A DNA stretch of 64,000 nucleotides, taken from NCBI RefSeq assembly GCF_002101585.1, contig NZ_LQOT01000024.1, positions 153,953 through 217,952 on the forward strand. Direction: 5' to 3'. Under the pieces are notes generated by a model. The model made no database searches. It worked only from the letters and a program-made list of their open reading frames with translations, and was not told where the DNA came from. Positions 21,854 to 30,752 of the stretch are shown in pieces; positions within the stretch are counted from its first letter, which is position 1; every line of letters begins with the position of its first letter. Source of the stretch: Mycolicibacter engbaekii. GTDB taxonomy: Bacteria > Actinomycetota > Actinomycetes > Mycobacteriales > Mycobacteriaceae. A program made the position numbers and the translations under genes.

Positions 21854-22935
21854 TGTTGAAGTACCGGGAATCATCGCTTGTTCGTCTGGGATTCGTTGGT
21901 CTTGTGCTGATAGTGCTGATCATCATGGTCGGGTTGCAACCCAAGCAGCTCCTGGCGATGGCGACGTCGATCAGATACCAGGCGTTGTTCGCCGAGGCCG
22001 GCGGCCTGGCTGCCGGCAACAATGTGAAGGTGTCGGGCGTCAACGTCGGCACGGTATCCAGGGTTTCCCTCGATCACGGCAAGGCGCGGGTGAGCTTTGC
22101 CGTCGACAGTCGGGTGCGACTCGGCGTCGACACCACAGCGCACATCGGAATCGCGACGCTGCTCGGTGAGCGGGTCCTGGTCATCGAACCGCGCGGTCCC
22201 GGCAGTATCGGCGCTCTCGGCGTCATTCCGCTGACCCGTACCGCCTCGCCGTATTCGCTGACCGACGCGCTCGGGGAGTTCACCTCGAACACCGCGGCGA
22301 CCGACACCGCGACCATCAACCAGTCTCTGGACACGTTGTCGGCGACCATCGAGCGACTGGCGCCTCAACTGGCCCCCACCTTCGAAGGGGTGAGTCGGTT
22401 GTCCAAGTCGCTGAACAACCGAAACGAATCGTTGAGCGCCCTGCTTTCCTCGGCCGCCGATGTCACCGGGGTCCTGGCCGAACGCAGTGAGCAGGTGAAT
22501 CGGCTGATCCTCAATGCCGACGACCTACTGGCGGTGCTGCAGGATCGTCGCCACGCGATTGTCGACCTGCTGGCCAATACCTCCGCCGTGGCACAGCAAC
22601 TTTCCGGGCTCGTCGATGACAACGAGCAGGAACTGGCTCCTACGCTCACGCAGCTCAACAAGGTCGCGGAGATGCTTGAACGCAACCGCGACAATCTGGA
22701 GAAGTCCCTCAAAGGCCTGGCCAAATACCAGCTGACGCAAGGTGAGGCCGTCAACAACGGGTTCTACTACTACGGATTTGCCTCCAACCTGCTTCCCGGG
22801 CCGGCGATCCAGCCGTTCCTCGACTACGCACTCGGATTCCGTCGCGGAGTCGACGCGGGCCAGCCACCCGACAACGCCGGTCCGCGGGCGGAATTCCCGT
22901 TCCCCTACAACGGGATTCCCGGAGGTTCGCGATGA
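21853..22935 (+). CDS. mceC: MceC-family subunit
   Basis: 360 residues: membrane helix at about 12-30, MCE domain at about 38-120 (EAGGLAAGNNVKVSGVNVG), a long helical segment (about 150-300) and a C-terminal region with GFYYYGFASNLLPGPAIQPF. ATG at 21853 shares bases with the mceB stop. The C-terminal tail is short and lacks the long Pro-rich extension of many MceC proteins. Confidence 0.94.
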   Translation: MLKYRESSLVRLGFVGLVLIVLIIMVGLQPKQLLAMATSIRYQALFAEAGGLAAGNNVKVSGVNVGTVSRVSLDHGKARVSFAVDSRVRLGVDTTAHIGIATLLGERVLVIEPRGPGSIGALGVIPLTRTASPYSLTDALGEFTSNTAATDTATINQSLDTLSATIERLAPQLAPTFEGVSRLSKSLNNRNESLSALLSSAADVTGVLAERSEQVNRLILNADDLLAVLQDRRHAIVDLLANTSAVAQQLSGLVDDNEQELAPTLTQLNKVAEMLERNRDNLEKSLKGLAKYQLTQGEAVNNGFYYYGFASNLLPGPAIQPFLDYALGFRRGVDAGQPPDNAGPRAEFPFPYNGIPGGSR

Positions 22936-24395
22936 GCGTCAGGACAGTGCTCGACAGCCGGGGAAAGAAACTGGCCGCCCTCGGTATCGCGCTGCTGATG
23001 GCCGCTGCCGTCGTGTTCGTCGGCTGTCAGAAGCTGATGGGGCCCAGGACGATCGTCGCGTACTTCACGTCGGCAACGGCTATCTATCCCGGTGACGAGG
23101 TCCGCGTGGTGGGCGTGCGGGTAGGAACGATCAAATCCATCGAGCCGTTGGGAACTCGCACCCGGATGGTCCTCGCGGTGGACCGAGCGGTGCCCGTTCC
23201 CGCAGACGCGAAGGCGATCATCGTGGCGCCCAACCTGGTGTCGGCTCGCTATGTACAGCTGACGCCGGCCTATGAATCGAGTCCTGCGGCCAGTGGTGCC
23301 ACCTTGCCCGACGGTGCCGAGATCGGCGAGGACCGGACCGCCGTACCGGTCGAGTGGGACGAGATCAAAGAGCAGCTCACCAGGCTCGCCTCCGACCTGG
23401 GCCCGTCCAGCGGCGTGTCGAGCACTTCGCTGGGACATTTCATCGACACCACCGCCGACGCCATGGCAGGAAATGGTGACAAACTGCGCCAGACCATAAC
23501 TCAGCTGGCCGATGTCGGCAGGGTTCTGGGAAAGGGGAGCGGCGACATCGTCGGGGTGCTCACCAATCTCCAGACCTTCGTCGCCGCGCTACGTGACAGC
23601 AATACCCAAATCGTGGAGTTCCAGGGTCGCCTCGCCGATGTGACGAGCGTGATCGACGGCAGCCGCTCGGATCTGGACTCGGCCATCACCGAGCTGTCGG
23701 CCGTCGTCGGCAAGATTCAACGGTTCATCGCGGGTTCGCGTGATCAGACCGTCGAACAGGTCGAGCGACTGGCGAATGTGACGCAGGTGCTCTCCGACAA
23801 CAGCATGGTGGTCAAGAACGTGCTGCACGCGGCGCCGAATGCTTTGGTCAACGGCTACAACATCTACAACCCGGACACCGGTGGTCCCCGAGGATCGTTC
23901 GCGATGAACAATTTCGCGAATCCCGTCGCGACGATCTGTTCGGCGATCGCAGCCGTGGAGAACGTCACCGCCGAAGCGTCGGGTAAGGCCTGCGCCCAGT
24001 ACTTGGGACCCGCGCTGCGGCTGATGAATTTCAACTATCTTCCGCTGCCGTTCAATGCCTACCTGGGTCCGTCCCCGAAGAACGTGATCTATTCGGATCC
24101 CGCGCTGGCTCCAGGGGGAGGGGGAACCGATCGCGGGCCGCAGGAGATCCCGCCGGCGGTCTCGGCTTATACCGGTGTCGGCGACGTGCCCCCGCCGCCG
24201 GGGTGGACCGATCCGGCACATCCGCCGGGGGCGTACGCACCCGACGGTATGCCCGCGCATCGGCACCCGGGCCTGTATCCGGGTGCGCCGATTCCGCCCG
24301 GGGTGGCGCCGCCAGCGGTGCCGGCCGCCTCGGATGTGACCGAGCTGCTGTTACCGCCGGGAGCCGGCCTGTCAGCCCCGGGGGGTGCGCCGTGA
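22932..24395 (+). CDS. mceD: MceD-family subunit with Pro-rich tail
   Basis: 487 residues: membrane helix at about 15-31 ending in Gly-Cys32, MCE domain at about 40-120 (YPGDEVRVVGVRVGTIKSIE), helices to ~310, a conserved C-terminal block (ALVNGYNIYNPDTGG) and a Pro/Gly/Ala-rich tail of ~85 residues. Starts ATG overlapping mceC by 4 nt and ends overlapping mceE (GTGA). The Cys after the hydrophobic stretch is lipobox-like (FVGC) but a lipoprotein is not certain. Confidence 0.93.
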   Translation: MSVRTVLDSRGKKLAALGIALLMAAAVVFVGCQKLMGPRTIVAYFTSATAIYPGDEVRVVGVRVGTIKSIEPLGTRTRMVLAVDRAVPVPADAKAIIVAPNLVSARYVQLTPAYESSPAASGATLPDGAEIGEDRTAVPVEWDEIKEQLTRLASDLGPSSGVSSTSLGHFIDTTADAMAGNGDKLRQTITQLADVGRVLGKGSGDIVGVLTNLQTFVAALRDSNTQIVEFQGRLADVTSVIDGSRSDLDSAITELSAVVGKIQRFIAGSRDQTVEQVERLANVTQVLSDNSMVVKNVLHAAPNALVNGYNIYNPDTGGPRGSFAMNNFANPVATICSAIAAVENVTAEASGKACAQYLGPALRLMNFNYLPLPFNAYLGPSPKNVIYSDPALAPGGGGTDRGPQEIPPAVSAYTGVGDVPPPPGWTDPAHPPGAYAPDGMPAHRHPGLYPGAPIPPGVAPPAVPAASDVTELLLPPGAGLSAPGGAP

Positions 24396-25633
24396 CGAGG
24401 ATGATGTCGATCCGGAGGCTGGCAATCGCCGCCTGCTGCGCGGCCCTGACCGCGTCGGGCTGTTCCTTCGACGGGCTCAACTCGCTGCCGCTTCCCGGCA
24501 CGGTCGGAACCGGTTCCGACGCGGTGACCTACCACGTGCAGATTGCCAACATCGGCACGTTGGAATCGAATTCACCGGTGATGGTCAGCGACGTGGTTGT
24601 CGGCGCTATTCGCCGGATGAACGTCCAGGACTGGCGGGCCGACGTCGAGATCTCGGTCCGGCCTGATGTGGTGATTCCGGAAAACGCGGTCGCAGCGGTG
24701 GGGCAGACCAGTTTGTTGGGGTCGATGCACCTCGCCTTGGACCCGCCTCTGGGCGAGGCACCCACGGGGCGGTTGGCTCCCGGTGCGACCATTGCCTTGT
24801 CCAAGTCCTCGACATACCCCTCGACCGAGCAGACTCTGTCGTCGCTGTCGGTGGTGGTCAACGGCGGTGGCCTCACTCGCATCGGCGACATCGTCCATAA
24901 CTTCAACGCGGCCCTCGACGGCCGGCAAGTTCAGATCCGGGATCTGCTGACCCGGATGAACACGGTGGTCACGCTGCTGGACAGTCAGCACGACAACATC
25001 ATCGCCACGATCTCGTCGCTGAACCGGATGGCGGCGACGTTCGCCGGACAACGCGACGTACTGACCGGCGCACTGAACCGGATTCCTCCCGCCCTCGAGG
25101 TGTTGAACAAACAGCGGCCGCGACTGATCACTGCGTTGGACAAGCTGGGCGACTTCAGTGCTACCGCGAACCGACTCATCACCGACTCACAGGACGACAT
25201 CGTTCGCAACCTGAAGAATCTCGAGCCGACGGTGCGCGCACTCGCCGACATCGGGCCGGACCTGACCACCGCGATTTCTTACCTGCCCACCTACCCTTAC
25301 ACGCAGGAGTTTATCGACCGCGGCATCCGCGGCGACTATATGAACCAGTTCATCGTGTTCGACTTCACCATTCCCCGTATGAAGAGGGGCATATTGCTCG
25401 GAACCCGGTGGGGTGACGCGAGCACCTCACTCGTACCGGCGCCCGGGGATCCGTGGTACTCGACCTATACGCGGGACCCGCTGCACGCACCCCTGGGACC
25501 GCCGCCGACCGAGGTGGCAAGCCTGCCGCCGCTGACGGCCGCCGACACCGACGGTGACGCGGCCACGGACGGACCCGTCAGCTCACCACAAGACGGCCCC
25601 GTGTCGTCCCCACCGGCCCAAGGCGGAAGCTGA
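24392..25633 (+). CDS. mceE: MceE-family lipoprotein subunit
   Basis: 413 residues. A lipoprotein signal peptide ends with lipobox TASGC (Cys24), as expected for MceE (Lpr) proteins. The MCE domain is at about 45-125 and the helical barrel region follows; the last ~55 residues are Pro/Asp/Ser-rich. GTG at 24392 overlaps the mceD stop; an ATG four residues later is an alternative. Confidence 0.94.
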   Translation: MTRMMSIRRLAIAACCAALTASGCSFDGLNSLPLPGTVGTGSDAVTYHVQIANIGTLESNSPVMVSDVVVGAIRRMNVQDWRADVEISVRPDVVIPENAVAAVGQTSLLGSMHLALDPPLGEAPTGRLAPGATIALSKSSTYPSTEQTLSSLSVVVNGGGLTRIGDIVHNFNAALDGRQVQIRDLLTRMNTVVTLLDSQHDNIIATISSLNRMAATFAGQRDVLTGALNRIPPALEVLNKQRPRLITALDKLGDFSATANRLITDSQDDIVRNLKNLEPTVRALADIGPDLTTAISYLPTYPYTQEFIDRGIRGDYMNQFIVFDFTIPRMKRGILLGTRWGDASTSLVPAPGDPWYSTYTRDPLHAPLGPPPTEVASLPPLTAADTDGDAATDGPVSSPQDGPVSSPPAQGGS

Positions 25634-27171
25634 TGCTGACTCGTTTCGTTCGCAGCCAACTGATCATCTTTTCCATCGCCTCGGTGATCGGCGTCAGCTC
25701 GATGGTCTTGGTCTACATGCAGGCGCCGGTCCTGCTGGGCATCGGGCGCATCTCGGTGACGCTCCAACTGCCGACGACTGGAGGCTTGTACAAGTTCTCC
25801 AACGTGACCTACCGAGGTGTAGAGGTGGGCAAGGTCACCGACGTCCGGCCAACCCGTCTCGGCGCCCACGTCTCGATGTCGTTGAAGTCCTCGCCGAGGA
25901 TTCCGGCAGATCTGCAGGCGGATGTGCGAAGCGTATCGGCGGTAGGCGAGCAATACGTGGATCTGGTACCGCGCACCGATGCCGGTCCCTACCTCGAAAA
26001 CGGTTCCACCATAACCGCTGACAACGTGTCGCTGCCGAAGCCGGTTGGCCCGATGCTCGATCAGATGAGCGAGTTGGTGACCAGCATCCCCACCGGCAAG
26101 CTGGGGGCCTTACTCGACGAATCGTTCAAGGCGCTCAATGGAACAGGTAACGATCTCGGCTCTCTGTTCGAGTCATCGAGCGAGCTGGCCGCCCGGCTCA
26201 ATGGAGCCGCCGACCGTACGCGCGGCCTGATCGACGACAGTCGGCCGCTGTTGGAGGGTCAGGCAGACAGCGTTGACGCGATCCGAACCTGGGCGCGCAG
26301 CCTGGCCGGCATCACCCGACAGGTGGATGCTCGCGACTCGGAGATCCGGACCATCCTTCGCGCCGGATCTGGCGCCGCGGACGAGGCGTCCCGCCTGTTG
26401 TCCGAGATCAAGCCGACACTGCCGCTGCTGTTGGCCAATCTCACCACAGTCGGCCAGATCGGCCTCGTCTACCACCGATCCATCGAGCAGCTGCTGGTGC
26501 TGTTGCCACCGTATTTGGCCGCCACCCAGTCCTACGGGTCTTCTCTGAACAATCCGACGGGGATGGCGCTTTCGGAGTTCAGCCTTACTCTCGGCGACCC
26601 GCCCGCATGCACGGTGGGGTTCTTGCCGCCGTCGTCATGGCGGTCCCCGGCGGACCTGAGCGATGTGGATACGCCGGACGGCTTGTACTGCAAACTGCCG
26701 CAGGATTCTGCCATCGGGGTTCGCGGTGCAAGAAACTTTCCGTGCATGGATCAGCCCGGAAAGCGCGCGCCGACGGTCGAGATCTGTGAGAGCGACCAGC
26801 CTTTCGAGCCGCTGGCCATGCGCCAGCATGTTACCGGCCCCTATCCGATCGACCCTGCACTGATCGCTCAGGGTGTTCCGCCGGATGATCGGATCACCTT
26901 CGGGGACCAAATCTTCGGCCCCGCCGAGAACCCGGCTCCGGGGGCCGCCGAGGGTGATCCGGCGTCGCCGGAGGTAAAGGCGTCGCCTCCTGAGGGATCC
27001 GCCGCTGTTGCGCCGAGTGGCTATGCCGCGGGCACCGCCGGCCCCTCGGTGGCATTTGCCACCTACAACCCCCGGACCGGACAGTACGCGGCGCCCGACG
27101 GCAAGGTGTACAGCCAATCGGACCTGGTGCGTCCGGCGCCGCGGAGTTGGGAAGACATGCTCCCGAAATGA
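25633..27171 (+). CDS. mceF: MceF-family subunit
   Basis: 512 residues: membrane helix (about 8-30), MCE domain (about 40-120, YKFSNVTYRGVEVGKVTDVR), helical region to ~300, and a C-terminal domain with four Cys (CTVGF, YCKL, FPCMD, EICES) followed by an Ala/Pro/Gly-rich stretch and a final block PRTGQYAAPDGKVY. This is the last mce gene, fused to mceE by TGATG overlap. Length and tail are typical of MceF. Confidence 0.94.
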   Translation: MLTRFVRSQLIIFSIASVIGVSSMVLVYMQAPVLLGIGRISVTLQLPTTGGLYKFSNVTYRGVEVGKVTDVRPTRLGAHVSMSLKSSPRIPADLQADVRSVSAVGEQYVDLVPRTDAGPYLENGSTITADNVSLPKPVGPMLDQMSELVTSIPTGKLGALLDESFKALNGTGNDLGSLFESSSELAARLNGAADRTRGLIDDSRPLLEGQADSVDAIRTWARSLAGITRQVDARDSEIRTILRAGSGAADEASRLLSEIKPTLPLLLANLTTVGQIGLVYHRSIEQLLVLLPPYLAATQSYGSSLNNPTGMALSEFSLTLGDPPACTVGFLPPSSWRSPADLSDVDTPDGLYCKLPQDSAIGVRGARNFPCMDQPGKRAPTVEICESDQPFEPLAMRQHVTGPYPIDPALIAQGVPPDDRITFGDQIFGPAENPAPGAAEGDPASPEVKASPPEGSAAVAPSGYAAGTAGPSVAFATYNPRTGQYAAPDGKVYSQSDLVRPAPRSWEDMLPK

Positions 27172-27177
27172 GCGCCC

Positions 27178-27190
27178 GTCCGCAACGGAC
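27178..27190 (+). terminator. small hairpin after mceF
   Basis: GTCCG and CGGAC around a CAA loop begin 7 nt after the mceF stop. The stem is only 5 bp and there is no T-tract, so it is a weak terminator candidate for the mce operon. Confidence 0.25.
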
Positions 27191-27213
27191 AGAGGATCAT
27201 CAGATCCGCCGAT

Positions 27214-27726
27214 TCATCCGATCTTGGTGAGTTTGAACGGCATGTTGATGTACACCGGCTTGTTCGACCCACACGCGCCGCTGGGGCCGGTGGTGATGTC
27301 TTCGCCGACCAGCGTGGTCGACGTCGGGTCCGCGTTCGCGCCTTCGGGGGTCATCGCCTTGAATCGGAAGGTCTGCAGTCCCGGAGCGGTGCTGCCATCC
27401 GGACACGGGACCCAGTTGTCGATGGGCCGCTTGACGTACCACACCGAACTTCTCTGGTAGATGGGTGCTGTCCAGGTCTCGTCGCTACGCACCGTCCCGG
27501 TGCACTCGCCCGGGTAGCTGCATTGGGTGCTGATGGTCCAGGTGCTGCGATGGCTGGGCTGATCGTAGAAAACCTCGTTCTTGCGCGCCCATTCGCCGTT
27601 GGAGGTGGCGGTGTAGGTGCCGTTGAGGCCCCAGTCGGGGTGATCGGCCTGCGCGACGGGAACGGAGGCTGTGCCGGTGAGCGCCACCGCAGCGACGGTG
27701 ACCGCAATGGCGGGCCCACGGGGCAT
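27214..27726 (-). CDS. small secreted protein
   Basis: 170 residues with a Sec signal peptide (MPRGPAIAVTVAAVALTGTA, cut after VAQA near residue 28) and an exported domain starting DHPDWGLNGTYTATSNGEWA. Four Cys (QCSYPGEC, PCPDG, GACGSN) can form two disulfides. The pattern GxYTAxSNGxWAxxNxxFxDxPS and a C-terminal VYINMPFKLTKIG is common among mycobacterial secreted proteins of unknown role. ATG at 27726 follows GAGGAG. It converges on mceF and diverges from the secreted-protein gene at 27869, with a perfect palindrome in between. Confidence 0.8.
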   Translation of the reverse strand: MPRGPAIAVTVAAVALTGTASVPVAQADHPDWGLNGTYTATSNGEWARKNEVFYDQPSHRSTWTISTQCSYPGECTGTVRSDETWTAPIYQRSSVWYVKRPIDNWVPCPDGSTAPGLQTFRFKAMTPEGANADPTSTTLVGEDITTGPSGACGSNKPVYINMPFKLTKIG

Positions 27727-27809
27727 GGCATGCTCCTCGAATCGGTCTGGCACAGCGAGCCTTCGGCGTCCGCAGTAAACCCCGATCCGGGACATCCGCA
27801 GGCCAATAT

Positions 27810-27824
27810 GTCCACTGAGTGGAC
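27810..27824. promoter_or_regulatory. perfect 15-bp palindrome in divergent gap
   Basis: GTCCACT and AGTGGAC around one G, in the 142-bp gap between two divergent secreted-protein genes, 84 bp from the minus start and 45 bp from the plus start. It is placed where a shared repressor or activator site would be expected. Confidence 0.5.
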
Positions 27825-27868
27825 TGTCAACATCTCGGAGCGGCAGCGCCCTGACAAAGTTGCCAGGT

Positions 27869-28264
27869 ATGCGGCGAAGAGCGCTATTGGCTGGGGCGGC
27901 CTTGGTGGTGGCGTTGGTGACGACGGCCCCTGCCGGGGCAGATCCCGTCTCGTGTGATGACCCGTCGTGCGTACCGGGCCTGACCACGGGAGTCGTTCTG
28001 GGGCAGGCGTGTCACGATACCGCTTACTACGTTTTCGGGACTGCTGTGGCAGGACCCTCGCTGGAGCCGGACAGGCTGGTGTTCTGCGGATCGCCGCGAC
28101 GCTACGAGCCGCGATACTTCCGCTCCCCGTCGATGGCGGGCATCAAAGAACTGGGTTCCAGCTGTGCCGGATACGAGAACTGGGTGGCTCAGGCTCCCGA
28201 TGGCCTGTTTCTCAGCTGTCAGTCGAAGAACGGCGCCCCGCGATGGAGCCGCGGCGATGGCTAG
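27869..28264 (+). CDS. small secreted Cys-rich protein
   Basis: 131 residues. Signal peptide MRRRALLAGAALVVALVTTA with a likely cut after AGA (about residue 24), then a mature domain with six Cys (VSCDDPSCVPG, QACHDT, VFCGSP, SSCAGY, LSCQS), suggesting three disulfides. I use the ATG at 27869; a TTG at 27860 is the alternative. The family is not recognised. Its stop overlaps the MmpS-like gene by 8 nt, so both are probably made together. Confidence 0.72.
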   Translation: MRRRALLAGAALVVALVTTAPAGADPVSCDDPSCVPGLTTGVVLGQACHDTAYYVFGTAVAGPSLEPDRLVFCGSPRRYEPRYFRSPSMAGIKELGSSCAGYENWVAQAPDGLFLSCQSKNGAPRWSRGDG

Positions 28265-28658
28265 GAAGCCCTTGGCGGCGGCGCTGGCCGTCTTGGTCTT
28301 TCCGAGTGCGCCCGCACACGCCGACCCTCCCGGTCCGCACGAGGTCGTCTACACCGTGACCACGCAGTCCCCGGTAGCCGCGGACATCTACTACCGGGAC
28401 ACAGATCCGCCGACGTGGGCCGACTACAGCCACAATCCCTACGAGTTCAGCCCCAAAGTACGGGCCGACGTCGGACCTGGCCGACCATGGGTGCTGCGTG
28501 CCACGTTGGTCGATCCGCAGCGGTGGGCGATGGTGACGGCCACGAGTGGCCGTTCGCCGACGGAGCCCGGGTTTCGGTGTGAGTTGAAGGTGGACGGAAC
28601 CGTGGTCGCCACCTCAGACGGCCCGAAGGGCGCACTGTGCGCGTTGCGCCACTGGTGA
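28257..28658 (+). CDS. MmpS-like secreted protein
   Basis: 133 residues. N-terminal signal peptide (MARKPLAAALAVLVF, cut after AHA) and a mature beta-rich domain with the layout of MmpS accessory proteins: EVVYTVTTQSPVAADIYYRD near the start, WVLRATLVDP in the middle and the closing FRCELKVDGTVVATSDGPKG with a final Cys. Unlike true MmpS it has no adjacent MmpL gene and is exported rather than clearly membrane anchored. It lies between the mce operon and the two Mce-associated genes, which hints at a part in lipid traffic (inference). Confidence 0.7.
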   Translation: MARKPLAAALAVLVFPSAPAHADPPGPHEVVYTVTTQSPVAADIYYRDTDPPTWADYSHNPYEFSPKVRADVGPGRPWVLRATLVDPQRWAMVTATSGRSPTEPGFRCELKVDGTVVATSDGPKGALCALRHW

Positions 28659-28661
28659 TCA

Positions 28662-28678
28662 ACCGCCCGGCGGGCGGT
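28662..28678 (+). terminator. hairpin after the MmpS-like gene
   Basis: ACCGCCCG and CGGGCGGT are perfect 8-bp arms around one G, 3 nt after the stop codon. It is GC-rich with no T-tract, like many mycobacterial terminators; a 1-nt loop means the real stem would open by a few pairs. Confidence 0.45.
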
Positions 28679-28789
28679 CCCGGGTGAGCCCGCCCGCTGG
28701 GTGGGAGAGCGTCGCCACGGCAGCAGTGGCCGGGCTTAGTGTGCCGAGGTCGGCCGTTGTCGGCCCGACCCGGCGATGAAGGGAAACCG

Positions 28790-29581
28790 GTGGGCGCTGT
28801 GACGAAAACCGAGACCAGGCCGGGCGCGGTGGCTTCCCCCGCGGCGCCCCGGGCGGTCGATTCTGCCGAGTCGACCGCCGAAGATGCCGGCGTACTGGTG
28901 GAACGAGCCGAGGCCGAGGCCGCTGCGGCAGAAGCCGTGGCAGCCCAAGCGCGGGCCCGTGTCATCCGCCTGCAGCAGCAAGCGCAGAATCTCGCCTCGT
29001 TCTCCGAGGTCGTGCCGGTTTCCGAGCAACGTGACGAGCCCGCGGCGGTTGGCGGTGATCGGTCATGGCTTACGCGAACTCGGGCTCGCCTTTCTGGGCT
29101 CCGGTGGGGACAGCTGGCCACCGCCGTCATCGTGCTGGGCGCGTGCGTACTGCTCGTGGCGAGCGCGTTGATGCTCAGATCTCAGCAGACGGCGCAGGCA
29201 CAGGAGCGCAACCGTGCTGAGTTCGTCGCCGCGGCGCGGCAGGCCGTGGTGACCCTGATGTCGATTGATTTCAACGATCCGCAGGGCAGTGTGCAGCGAA
29301 TCGTCGACAATTCGACGGGTCCGTTCCGGGATGAATTCCTGGGCGCTGCGGACGACTTCAGCAGAGTCGCCAAGGATGCCAAGGTGACCACCAAAGCCAC
29401 GGCGACGGCGGCCGCGGTCGAATCGATGACCCCGGACTCCGCTGTGGTCCTGGTGTCGGCCTCGTCCACGGTGACCAATGCTGCCGGCGCCGACGAATCC
29501 CCCCGCAGCTGGCGTCTGACCGTTGACCTGCGGCGGGAAGGAGACCAGATCAAGATGTCAAAAGTGGAGTTCGTACCGTGA
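28790..29581 (+). CDS. Mce-associated membrane protein (Mam type)
   Basis: 263 residues: an Ala/Glu-rich coiled-coil-like N-terminal part (about 30-75, VERAEAEAAAAEAVAAQARA), one membrane helix (about 112-132, LATAVIVLGACVLLVASALM) and an extracytoplasmic NTF2-like domain (AAARQAVVTLMSIDFNDPQGSV at about 148-169) typical of Mce-associated proteins. GTG at 28790 follows GAAGGGA; a second GTG is 3 codons later. Overlaps the next mam gene by 4 nt. In other mycobacteria Mam proteins stabilise Mce complexes (e.g. OmamA-type). Confidence 0.88.
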   Translation: MGAVTKTETRPGAVASPAAPRAVDSAESTAEDAGVLVERAEAEAAAAEAVAAQARARVIRLQQQAQNLASFSEVVPVSEQRDEPAAVGGDRSWLTRTRARLSGLRWGQLATAVIVLGACVLLVASALMLRSQQTAQAQERNRAEFVAAARQAVVTLMSIDFNDPQGSVQRIVDNSTGPFRDEFLGAADDFSRVAKDAKVTTKATATAAAVESMTPDSAVVLVSASSTVTNAAGADESPRSWRLTVDLRREGDQIKMSKVEFVP

Positions 29582-30126
29582 CGGTTGAGCAAGCCGCCGT
29601 CGTGCCGACACCCGGAGTGGTCGGCCGAGCCAAGGTAGTGCTCAGGGCACGCCGCAAGGCGCTTTTCCTCGGTCTCATCCTGGCGGTGGCAGCGCTGTTG
29701 GCGACGGTGCTCTATGTGACCGTCTACCGTCCAGTTCAGCAGTCCGGTGATGCGGCCGGCGACGCGGCCGTCCGCGCCGCGTCATCGGCGACGGTGGCAT
29801 TGCTGTCGTATGCGCCCGAGACTCTCGATCAGGACATCGAACGGTCCCGGACTCTGATGTCCGGCGATTTTCTGACCTATTACAGCAAGTTCACCACTGA
29901 TGTCGTCGCACCGGCAGTGCGCACCAAGGGAATCAAGGCGACCGCCCAGGTGGTGAATGCCGGCCTGATGGAGATCCGGCCGAATGAGGCGAAGGTGCTG
30001 GTGTTTCTCAACCAGGAAACGGTCAGCCGTGAACGGCCAGAGCCTGCGCTCACTGCCAGCAGCGTGGTGGTGAGTCTGGCCAAAGTCGATGCCCGATGGC
30101 TGATCTCGGCGCTCGACCCGGTGTGA
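29578..30126 (+). CDS. Mce-associated membrane protein (Mam type)
   Basis: 182 residues: basic N-terminus (GRAKVVLRARRKALF), membrane helix (about 31-51) and an extracytoplasmic domain starting AVRAASSATVALLSYAPETL, the Mam pattern in which a helix runs into a short NTF2-like fold. GTG start overlaps the preceding gene (GTGA). Converges on the thioesterase gene with 8 nt between stops. Together with the preceding gene it ends the mce locus. Confidence 0.88.
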   Translation: MTVEQAAVVPTPGVVGRAKVVLRARRKALFLGLILAVAALLATVLYVTVYRPVQQSGDAAGDAAVRAASSATVALLSYAPETLDQDIERSRTLMSGDFLTYYSKFTTDVVAPAVRTKGIKATAQVVNAGLMEIRPNEAKVLVFLNQETVSRERPEPALTASSVVVSLAKVDARWLISALDPV

Positions 30127-30134
30127 TTCGGTAA

Positions 30135-30752
30135 TCAGGTTTTGGCGACCGGCCTGATGAAGATCCCCGTCGCATGGACGGTGACGCGACCCTGGGAATC
30201 GAGAAGGTTCCCCTCGGCGAACGTTTTCCCGCCGTCTTCGCGCTCCACCCAGGCTTCCACCCGCAATCTGCCCAGCGGAGTCGGCGCCACGTAGCGAAGC
30301 GTCAGTGTCCCCGTGAAGGCGGGACGGTCGGGCCGGTGTGCGGTGGCGCCCAGCAGGTGGTCGAGGATCAACGCGCACACGCCGCCGTGGACGAGTCCCG
30401 GAGGGCCCTCGTAGGCGGCGCCCAGCACAAGGTCGGCCACGGCGCGCTGCCCCGCTTCGTCACGGTCAACGCGCAGCGGCGGTGCTATGGCGTTGCGCAT
30501 GCCGATCGCCACGTTGCCCCAGGGCAGTGTCCGCCCATCCGTGGCAGTGCGGACCCCGAAGGGCACGGGGTCCAGTCGCGATCCCAGTATCTCGCCGGCC
30601 TGTTGGATCAGTGCGTGCGCCCTGCGCACCTCGGACTCGTCCACGCGGCTGCGAATCGTGACGTCGATGAGTTCACGCAGGGACTGGGTCAACGGTTCGA
30701 AGACGGCCTGTGCGCGCTGCACGTCTTCCGGCGTGATCGGCTCGCTCAGCAC
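30135..30752 (-). CDS. PaaI-type hotdog thioesterase
   Basis: 205 residues with a C-terminal hotdog domain (about 105-200). The motif GPPGLVHGGVCALILDHLLG at 116-135 gives the central helix and the catalytic Asp, and TGTLTLRYVAPTPLGRL is the following strand. An N-terminal extension of ~75 residues is helical. Likely a cytoplasmic acyl-CoA thioesterase; the acyl group is unknown. GTG start overlaps the stop of the FAD-dehydrogenase gene (7 nt). Last gene of the flavin reductase - KstD-like - thioesterase operon. Confidence 0.85.
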   Translation of the reverse strand: MLSEPITPEDVQRAQAVFEPLTQSLRELIDVTIRSRVDESEVRRAHALIQQAGEILGSRLDPVPFGVRTATDGRTLPWGNVAIGMRNAIAPPLRVDRDEAGQRAVADLVLGAAYEGPPGLVHGGVCALILDHLLGATAHRPDRPAFTGTLTLRYVAPTPLGRLRVEAWVEREDGGKTFAEGNLLDSQGRVTVHATGIFIRPVAKT

